Shown here: in pieces, positions 1 through 6,083 of the stretch | How the letters are laid out: each line of letters starts with the position of its first letter | How positions within the stretch are numbered: the stretch's first letter is position 1 | NCBI GenBank assembly: GCA_002351795.1 | Contig: DEHG01000042.1 | Span: forward strand, 1-19,985 | DNA from: Ruminococcaceae bacterium UBA2806 | GTDB lineage: Bacteria; Bacillota; Clostridia; Oscillospirales; Acutalibacteraceae | Direction of reading: 5' to 3' | DNA length: 19,985 bases | Notes under the pieces: generated by a model | Databases searched by the model: none | Told to the model about the DNA's origin: nothing | Seen by the model: only the letters and a program-made list of their open reading frames with translations | Position numbers and translations under genes: made by a program

Positions 1-263
1 CCCCTTTTGGTTTCCCTCTTTTGCCCCATAGAGTGCGGTAGCGTATAGTTAAAACAAGCCGGAAGGAGAACAGACGTAAACTAAAAAGTGTGACAGTCGT
101 GACACTCTATATAAAAAATACTATATAGAGAACTTTATGTACAGACCTCTTCGACCTCTCCCTCTTCAATAACTTGATTTAAAATGTAGTTCGCAGTTTG
201 CCTTTGTTTTATGTCAGTGAAAAGTAATATAGGTTCGATCAAATCATTTGTCAGGGTGATAGT
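1..263. other. Leading non-coding region before the first gene
   Basis: I see no gene that I can support in these 263 bases. All three + strand frames entering from the left edge close within about 50 bases. A small AT-rich inverted repeat lies at 105-130. The - strand has a short open frame ending in a stop at 135-137 that reads like protein for about 37 codons, but it has no start or ribosome binding site that I can find and it runs into the first gene. I could not pick out a convincing sigma-A or sporulation-sigma promoter for the downstream operon, although one is expected here. Confidence 0.5.
105..130. repeat. AT-rich perfect inverted repeat (9-bp arms)
   Basis: CTCTATATA at 105-113 is exactly complementary to TATATAGAG at 122-130, with an 8-base loop between them. 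Just upstream GTGACA occurs twice (90-95 and 99-104). The element could be an operator or the hairpin of a weak terminator for a gene outside the window. No T-tract follows on the + strand, so a terminator in that direction is unlikely. The function is inferred only from symmetry. Confidence 0.45.
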
Positions 264-1496
264 ATGAAAATGTTTGGCAGAAAAAGGTTTCTTTCCCTTG
301 TCGTTTCTGTGGCAGTGCTTGCATTGAGTATTGCCGTAATTCAGATAAAGCCGGGGGATGGTCAGGATGCTGTAAATTCGCCGGATATCAAGCCGTCAGA
401 TAAAAAGCATACTGTTGCGGTCAGCTTTCCGGATGAGGTGAAAAAGAACGACAGAAGCTTTGTAAAGGGCGTCTGGATTCCGTATATGAGCCTTGATATG
501 AAGGGTACAGACAGGAGTGAAAATGCCGCCGGACAAAGACTTGATGAAATATTTGAAGGCATAAAAAGCTCGGGCGCAGATACCGCCTTCCTCCATGTCA
601 GACCCTTCGGAGATGCACTGTATAAAAGCCGTATATTCCCGTCCTCCCATGTTCTGGGCGGTGTACAGGGAAAGTATCCGGGCTATGATTTCCTTTCTCT
701 TGCCGCCGCTGTGGCTAAGCAGAAGGGTATACATCTTCATGCATGGATAAATCCCCTTCGTATAAGCCTTAAAAATATACCGGAAGAATTGTCGGATGAT
801 AACCCCTGTGTGAAATGGCAGAATGATGACGACAGCGAAAACGACCGCTGGACTTTCCGCAGTGGGGATACCCTTTATTATAACCCTGCATATCCGGCGG
901 TCAGAAAGCTTATTGCGGACGGTGTGCGGGAGCTTGTAAGGAATTATGATATTGACGGGATAGTTATAGATGATTATTTCTACCCTGAGGATGACATGGA
1001 TTGCGATAAGCATGAATATGATTTGTATTGTGAGGCGGCGGGGCTTACCTATCTTTCTCAGGAGAACTGGCGTAAGGGCAATATAAATTCTCTTATAAGC
1101 TCCTTGTACAGCGCAGTCCATTATGAGCGCAGTGAATGTGTTTTCGGCATTTCGCCCCAGTGCAATATCGACAATAACGAAAAAATAGCCGCCGATATCC
1201 GTACATGGGGAAGGATACCGGGTTATGCCGATTATATCTCACCGCAGATATATGTAAGCGAAAAGCACCCGACTCTGCCCTTTGAAAAGTCTTTGAAGCA
1301 GTGGCAGTCAATTGTTACGGCAAAAGATATCAGGCTTTATGTAAGTCTTGCGCTTTATAAGGAGGGAACGGACGCAGATGGGGGAACCTGGCTCCTCAAG
1401 GATACCAATATTACAGATCAGATAGGCATTTGCCGTAAAGCGGGAACGGACGGTGTTATTCTGTATTCATATGAGAATATGGCTGAAAAAGGGTGA
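264..1496 (+). CDS. Membrane-anchored GHL10 (DUF187)-type glycosyl-hydrolase-like protein
   Basis: This 410-residue protein begins with a positively charged N-terminus and a hydrophobic stretch at about residues 9-27. No lipobox cysteine follows, so it is either secreted or anchored by an uncleaved signal. The rest matches the GHL10 family of predicted TIM-barrel glycoside hydrolases: the GVWIPY opening strand, the HVRPFGDALY segment, the HAWINPLR motif and an acidic strand IDGIVIDDYFYP with D236 and D237. Family members are predicted to act on extracellular polysaccharide, but the substrate is generally unknown. The ATG at 264 follows AGGGTGAT at 253-260. The 3' end overlaps the next gene, a subtilisin-like Csp protease, and the run continues to a SleC-like enzyme, so a role on the spore or cell wall is a reasonable inference. 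It is not demonstrated by the sequence. Confidence 0.85.
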   Translation: MKMFGRKRFLSLVVSVAVLALSIAVIQIKPGDGQDAVNSPDIKPSDKKHTVAVSFPDEVKKNDRSFVKGVWIPYMSLDMKGTDRSENAAGQRLDEIFEGIKSSGADTAFLHVRPFGDALYKSRIFPSSHVLGGVQGKYPGYDFLSLAAAVAKQKGIHLHAWINPLRISLKNIPEELSDDNPCVKWQNDDDSENDRWTFRSGDTLYYNPAYPAVRKLIADGVRELVRNYDIDGIVIDDYFYPEDDMDCDKHEYDLYCEAAGLTYLSQENWRKGNINSLISSLYSAVHYERSECVFGISPQCNIDNNEKIAADIRTWGRIPGYADYISPQIYVSEKHPTLPFEKSLKQWQSIVTAKDIRLYVSLALYKEGTDADGGTWLLKDTNITDQIGICRKAGTDGVILYSYENMAEKG

Positions 1497-3072
1497 TATT
1501 ATCGAAATTATTGTAAAATACGGCGGTGAATATGCTCAGCTTCTTGTTCAGCTTGCTCAGGCGGGAGAATTCATGGCTGAGGATCTCGGCGTCGGTTATG
1601 CGGTCATTTATGCTGATAAAGAGGATGTCGGGGCTTTGTACGGTATCCCTTCCGTTATAGATATCGAGCTTCCGAGGAATGTCTATGTCAATGAACTGCC
1701 GTCAGAAAACGATTGTCCGCCGTCGCCTGAGTTCCGCTTTTCGGGGTACAGCGGACGGGGCGTATTGGTCGGCATTGTCGATACGGGAATTGACTATACA
1801 AATCCTGAATTCCTTGACAGCGGGGGAAGAACAAGGATACTTTCACTATGGGATCAGACTTATGACGGCGACCCGCCGCAGGGTTTCATTTCCGGAACGG
1901 AATATACAGACAAAATGATAAATTATGCATTAATGTCTCCCGAACCATTTTCTGTAATACCGCCGACGGATATATCGGGACATGGAACGGCTGTGGCGGG
2001 CATTGCCGCAGGGACAACGATGGGAAGGGCTTTCGGTGCGGATATCATAGCTGTGAAAACTGTCCGTGGAAGCGGCGAAGCCTCTACAACTGTACAGCTT
2101 ATGCGGGGTTTGTATTATATTATCAGAAAGGCTCAGGAATTGGGAAAGCCTCTTGCCGTAAATATAAGCTATGGGATGAACGAGGGGTCACATCGGGGGG
2201 ATTCGCTTTTTGAACGCTATATAACGGATGTCAGCCGTCTCGGGAGAACTTCTGTCATGATCCCGACAGGCAATGAGGGCGGCGCAGGTCATCATTACAG
2301 CGGCAGGCTTTCTGACGGTGAGACACTTGATATTGATTTTTTTACAGCGGGAAATATAAGCAGTCTTTATCTTTCGCTTTGGAAGGATTATACCGATGAA
2401 TTCAGCGCAGAGCTTATTCTTCCCAATGGGAAAAGCACAGGTATCGTAAACAGCTTTACAAACAGAGCTGAATCTGTCATTGACGGTTTTTCGATAAAGG
2501 CGTTTTACGGTCAGCCGACAAGAAGAAGCATATTTCAGGAGATTTTCTATGATATAAGCCCCTTGTATTCTCAGATACCGTCCGGCTTATGGACATTGGT
2601 GCTGAGGGCACAGAATATCGTAAACGGTCATTTTGATATCTGGCTTCCGACAGTCGAACAGGCGGGCACAGGGACGTTTTTTACAGAGCCGTCAGATGAA
2701 CTTACCATGACAATACCTTCAACAGCGGAAAATGTCATAAGAACGGCGGGCTATGACCGCAGGACAGGCTCAGCGGCGGCGTTTTCAGGCAGGGGAGGGG
2801 GATATCCCTACTGCATAAGACCTGATATTGCGGCACCAGGCGTCAATGTATCTGCGCCGTCGCTTTACGGAGGGATAAGCAGTGTTACGGGTACAAGCTT
2901 TGCATCGCCGCTGGTAACGGGGATTGCGGCTCAGCTTATGGAGTGGGGCATAGTCTGCGGCAATTCGCCGTTTCTTTACGGGGAAAAGCTCAAAGCGGAA
3001 ATTCATCTTCTTGCCCGCAGGTCAGACGGCGTGATCTATCCCGATACAGTTATTGGATATGGAGTGATATAG
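1471..3072 (+). CDS. Csp-type subtilisin-like serine protease (S8 family), first copy
   Basis: This S8 protease of about 533 residues has no signal peptide, as in clostridial Csp germination proteases, which reside in the spore coat or cortex and activate pro-SleC. A short prodomain of about 90 residues precedes the catalytic domain. Numbered from the ATG at 1471, the triad is D104 (IVDTGID), H171 (SGHGTAVAG) and S476 (TGTSFASP), with oxyanion N268 (TGNEGG). All are present, so it should be active. Between N268 and S476 lies an insertion of about 170 residues that fits the Csp jelly-roll domain. The start is uncertain. An in-frame GTG at 1453 and ATG at 1471 both lack a ribosome binding site, whereas AAGGGTGAT at 1489-1497 sits just upstream of an in-frame ATT (1498) and ATC (1501). 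With any of the codons discussed the gene overlaps or directly abuts the stop of the GHL10 gene. The next csp gene starts one base after its stop. Confidence 0.88.
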   Translation: MRIWLKKGDIIEIIVKYGGEYAQLLVQLAQAGEFMAEDLGVGYAVIYADKEDVGALYGIPSVIDIELPRNVYVNELPSENDCPPSPEFRFSGYSGRGVLVGIVDTGIDYTNPEFLDSGGRTRILSLWDQTYDGDPPQGFISGTEYTDKMINYALMSPEPFSVIPPTDISGHGTAVAGIAAGTTMGRAFGADIIAVKTVRGSGEASTTVQLMRGLYYIIRKAQELGKPLAVNISYGMNEGSHRGDSLFERYITDVSRLGRTSVMIPTGNEGGAGHHYSGRLSDGETLDIDFFTAGNISSLYLSLWKDYTDEFSAELILPNGKSTGIVNSFTNRAESVIDGFSIKAFYGQPTRRSIFQEIFYDISPLYSQIPSGLWTLVLRAQNIVNGHFDIWLPTVEQAGTGTFFTEPSDELTMTIPSTAENVIRTAGYDRRTGSAAAFSGRGGGYPYCIRPDIAAPGVNVSAPSLYGGISSVTGTSFASPLVTGIAAQLMEWGIVCGNSPFLYGEKLKAEIHLLARRSDGVIYPDTVIGYGVI

Positions 3073-3073
3073 A

Positions 3074-4756
3074 ATGGAGCTTGAAGAATTTGTAAGACTG
3101 CCGACAACCGTTGATTTTCAGGCGATAGCGTCAGACAGGTTCCTTAAATATGCCGCACAGCGTCCGTATATTTATTTAGGGACTAAATTTGCAAATGATT
3201 ATATAGTTGCATATACGGACGAAAGGTATATTGAGGAGATCTACAGAGAGCTTGGTTCGGATATGCTTACGTTTATGCCAAAGATAATGTCGCCCGTGGA
3301 TGCCGCAAGCAATGAGGCGGCGGGGATAACCCGTGTTCTCGGACAGCCCTTTCTTGATCTCAGCGGTCAGGGTGTCATTATCGGGCTTATTGATACGGGC
3401 ATAGACTATGCGAACAAAGCCTTTCAGTTTGAGGACGGGACAACAAAAATAATGGGACTGTGGGATCAGACTATCGACGGAAAGAGGGAAGAGGGCATAT
3501 ATTTCGGCTCGACCTACAGTGAAGAGGATATCAATGAGGCTATACTTTCACCATCTCCGCTTTCTGTTATCGGAAGCGTTGACGAAAACGGTCACGGTAC
3601 CTTTATGGCGTCGGTAGCGGCGGGAAATACGGGAGATCAGTATATAGGTGCGGCTCCGAGGGCTAATATCATAGCCGTAAAGCTGAGGCGGGCAAGGGAT
3701 TATTATATCCGCCGTTTTCTTCTGCCGTCAGATAATCCTGATCTTTATGAAAGCACAGATTTTCTTCTGGGTGTAAAATATATCCTTGACAGTACAAAGC
3801 GTTTCAATATGCCTGTTGTAATAATGATAGGCATGGGGAGCAATACTGCGGCGCATGACGGGAATACCCTTTTTGAGGATTACATTTCATTTGTATCGGA
3901 AAGGGCGGGCTGTGCCTTTGTATGTGCTGGCGGCAATGAGGCTAATGCAAGGCACCATACGGCGGGCAATGTTTCAAAGGGCGGCAGCGACAGGATAAAT
4001 ATTAAAGTCGGGCGGCAGGGCGTTTCCTTCGGCACGATAATTTTTACTCCTGCATTTGATAAAATATCGGTCAGCGTGACTTCTCCTTCCGGTGAGATAA
4101 TGGCAAGAAAGCCCTTTCGTGCAGGTCAGGAATATAAGGAAAAGTTTATCCTTGAAAATACAAAGATAATGCTGCGCTATTCACAAAGCGGGAACAATTC
4201 CATCTGGGTAGGTCTTGAGGACGCTACCGAGGGAATATGGGAAATAACATTGTTCGGGGATAATATAGTAAGCGGTGATTATCAGGCATGGCTGCCGATA
4301 AGCGGACAGGTAGACAGATCGGTGGAATTTATACAGCCTGTTTCCGAATATACCATAGTATTTCCCGCAACTGCGCTTAAAACGATTGTTACGGGCGCAT
4401 ATAACAGCTTTGACGGCAGTCTGTTCATTGAATCCTCATGGGGACCTACAAGGATAGGAAAGCCTGCGCCTGATTTTGCAGCGCCGGGGGTACAGGTCGG
4501 CGGGATATATCCGGAGGGCGTCGGTACAATGACAGGTACGAGCGTTTCGGCAGCGGTCACGGCAGGTGCGGCAGCACTTATGCTGGAATGGGGGATACTC
4601 AACGGCAATATGCCTAATATGAACGGCGAGGTAATAAAGAACCTGTTTATCGGCGGTGCAGTCCGTGACAGCAATCTTTATTACCCCAATGACAAATGGG
4701 GCTATGGGAAGCTTGATCTTTACGGCACGTTTGAATATCTTATCAACAGAGCATGA
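3074..4756 (+). CDS. Csp-type subtilisin-like serine protease (S8 family), second copy
   Basis: This is a second 560-residue S8/Csp protease, clearly paralogous to its upstream neighbour. The ATG follows GGAGTGAT at 3061-3068. The catalytic triad is D107 (LIDTGID), H174 (NGHGTFMAS) and S490 (TGTSVSAA), with oxyanion N288 (GGNEAN). A prodomain of about 95 residues precedes it and a jelly-roll-like insertion lies between about 300 and 440. In Clostridioides difficile some Csp proteins are pseudoproteases that sense germinants (known for the family), but here both copies keep every catalytic residue. Expected function is proteolytic activation of the SleC zymogen encoded immediately downstream. 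The GTSVS and AAVT residues around the serine differ slightly from the canonical GTSxAxP, so its specificity or activity may differ from the first copy. Confidence 0.88.
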   Translation: MELEEFVRLPTTVDFQAIASDRFLKYAAQRPYIYLGTKFANDYIVAYTDERYIEEIYRELGSDMLTFMPKIMSPVDAASNEAAGITRVLGQPFLDLSGQGVIIGLIDTGIDYANKAFQFEDGTTKIMGLWDQTIDGKREEGIYFGSTYSEEDINEAILSPSPLSVIGSVDENGHGTFMASVAAGNTGDQYIGAAPRANIIAVKLRRARDYYIRRFLLPSDNPDLYESTDFLLGVKYILDSTKRFNMPVVIMIGMGSNTAAHDGNTLFEDYISFVSERAGCAFVCAGGNEANARHHTAGNVSKGGSDRINIKVGRQGVSFGTIIFTPAFDKISVSVTSPSGEIMARKPFRAGQEYKEKFILENTKIMLRYSQSGNNSIWVGLEDATEGIWEITLFGDNIVSGDYQAWLPISGQVDRSVEFIQPVSEYTIVFPATALKTIVTGAYNSFDGSLFIESSWGPTRIGKPAPDFAAPGVQVGGIYPEGVGTMTGTSVSAAVTAGAAALMLEWGILNGNMPNMNGEVIKNLFIGGAVRDSNLYYPNDKWGYGKLDLYGTFEYLINRA

Positions 4757-4772
4757 TCTAAGGAGGCTTTTT

Positions 4773-5990
4773 ATGAACAGCGGAACACTGAGAGTTTCGG
4801 TTTTTTCACCGACAAACGGCAGACCGTCGCCTGGTACAGCCGTAAGCATAAGAAACAGTGTGGGTGATATCATATATGCGGGTACAACGGACAGGGAAGG
4901 AAAGCTCCCTGAAATAACAATTCCTGCGCCGCCCGAGGAAATATCCCTTACTCCTCCGGGGTCGGGAAATGAATCGCCGGACAGACCGTACAGTCTGTGT
5001 GATCTTACAGCGGTCAGTGACAGCGGGAATATGACTGAGGTGACAGGGATACAGATATACAGTGATACATCTGCGCTTTTATCCGTTATCCTTCCGGGAC
5101 AAAGCAGTGATATAAATATTCCTGCCCCGTCGATTTTGGGAGAAACAGAGGAAAAGATACCCGAAAATGAGGTAAAGCCCGTACCGCCTCCAACGGGTTC
5201 CGTTGTTCTGCCTCAGCCTGTTGTCCCCGAAACGATAATAGTTCATGACGGTGTACCGACTGACAGCAGCGCAAAGAATTATTATATCGGCTTTTCGGAT
5301 TATATAAAGAATGTTGCCAGCTCGGAGATCTTTGCCACCTGGCCGAAGGAAGCGCTGAGGGCAAATATTATTGCCATTATTTCATTTACGCTCAATCGTG
5401 TATATACAGAATGGTACAGGGGAAAGGGATATAATTTCACTATAACAAGCTCTACAGCCTTTGACCAGTCATTTGTTTACGGAAGGAATATTTTCTCGGA
5501 GATATCTGAGATCGTTGATGAGATATTCAACCTGTATATCGTGCGTCAGGGAATTGATCAGCCGCTTTTTGCACAGTACTGTGACGGTATCCGTGTAAAG
5601 CGAAGCGGTTGGCTCAGTCAGTGGGGGTCAAAGGAGCTTGCGGACAGGGGACTTTCAGCCCTGAGTATTCTGCGGAACTATTACGGCAGGGGTATTTCGC
5701 TCAGGGCGGCGGACAAGGGGGAAGGCATACCTGTTTCATTCAGCGGGACGATATCAAGAGGGGCACGGGGGCAGAATGTCCGTGTCATACAAAGGCAGCT
5801 AAACAGGATAGCGGATAATTTTCCGCTGATACCAAAGCTTTCTGTTGACGGAATTTACGGTCCTAAGACAGCGGGATCCGTAAGGACGTTCCAGCAGATA
5901 TTCAATATGCCGCAAAGCGGAACAGTGGATTTTGCAACATGGTACAGGATATCCGATGTTTATGTGGCTGTAACAGGGCTTAGCGGATAA
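4773..5990 (+). CDS. sleC: SleC-like spore cortex-lytic enzyme (SpoIID-like plus peptidoglycan-binding domain)
   Basis: This is a 405-residue protein. I chose the ATG at 4773 because it follows AGGAGG at 4761-4766 with good spacing. A longer in-frame reading would overlap the previous gene by about 100 bases. Residues 1-120 form a beta-rich pre/pro region that opens like a transthyretin/carboxypeptidase-regulatory fold (LRVSVFSPTNGRP, then YAGTTDREGKLP). A proline-rich linker covers about 128-160. Residues 170-310 resemble the SpoIID/LytB lytic transglycosylase domain: E193 in WPKEALRAN is the expected catalytic glutamate, followed by the YCDG and QWGS segments. Residues 328-395 are a PG_binding_1 domain (GARGQNVRVIQRQL, DGIYGPKTAGSVRTFQ). 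This order matches clostridial SleC, a zymogen cut by Csp proteases before hydrolysing cortex. Two csp genes directly upstream strongly support the call. A general SpoIID-family wall hydrolase is the alternative. Confidence 0.82.
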   Translation: MNSGTLRVSVFSPTNGRPSPGTAVSIRNSVGDIIYAGTTDREGKLPEITIPAPPEEISLTPPGSGNESPDRPYSLCDLTAVSDSGNMTEVTGIQIYSDTSALLSVILPGQSSDINIPAPSILGETEEKIPENEVKPVPPPTGSVVLPQPVVPETIIVHDGVPTDSSAKNYYIGFSDYIKNVASSEIFATWPKEALRANIIAIISFTLNRVYTEWYRGKGYNFTITSSTAFDQSFVYGRNIFSEISEIVDEIFNLYIVRQGIDQPLFAQYCDGIRVKRSGWLSQWGSKELADRGLSALSILRNYYGRGISLRAADKGEGIPVSFSGTISRGARGQNVRVIQRQLNRIADNFPLIPKLSVDGIYGPKTAGSVRTFQQIFNMPQSGTVDFATWYRISDVYVAVTGLSG

Positions 5991-5998
5991 TACAGGAA

Positions 5999-6046
5999 AA
6001 CGGACTGTTACACTTTTTATCATGTAACAGTCCGTTCAGGTTTTTT
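5999..6046 (+). terminator. Rho-independent terminator of the csp-sleC operon, probably bidirectional
   Basis: A perfect 14-bp stem (5999-6012 with 6023-6036, core ACGGACTGTTACA) has a 10-base loop. Six T residues follow at 6041-6046. On the opposite strand four T residues follow the stem, so it can also end the convergent YfhO-family transcript, whose stop lies at about 6084. Confidence 0.9.
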
Positions 6047-6083
6047 GTTTGATTTTTAGTTGAAGTTGATTTGCAGCCTGTAA

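Noticed and set aside
396..1121. A 241-codon open frame on the - strand inside the GHL10 gene
   Set aside because: It lies wholly opposite a well-supported gene, has no ribosome binding site and no recognisable domain.
4656..4772. An upstream extension of the SleC-like gene overlapping the second csp gene
   Set aside because: The extension lacks a ribosome binding site, while the ATG at 4773 has a strong AGGAGG at 4761-4766.
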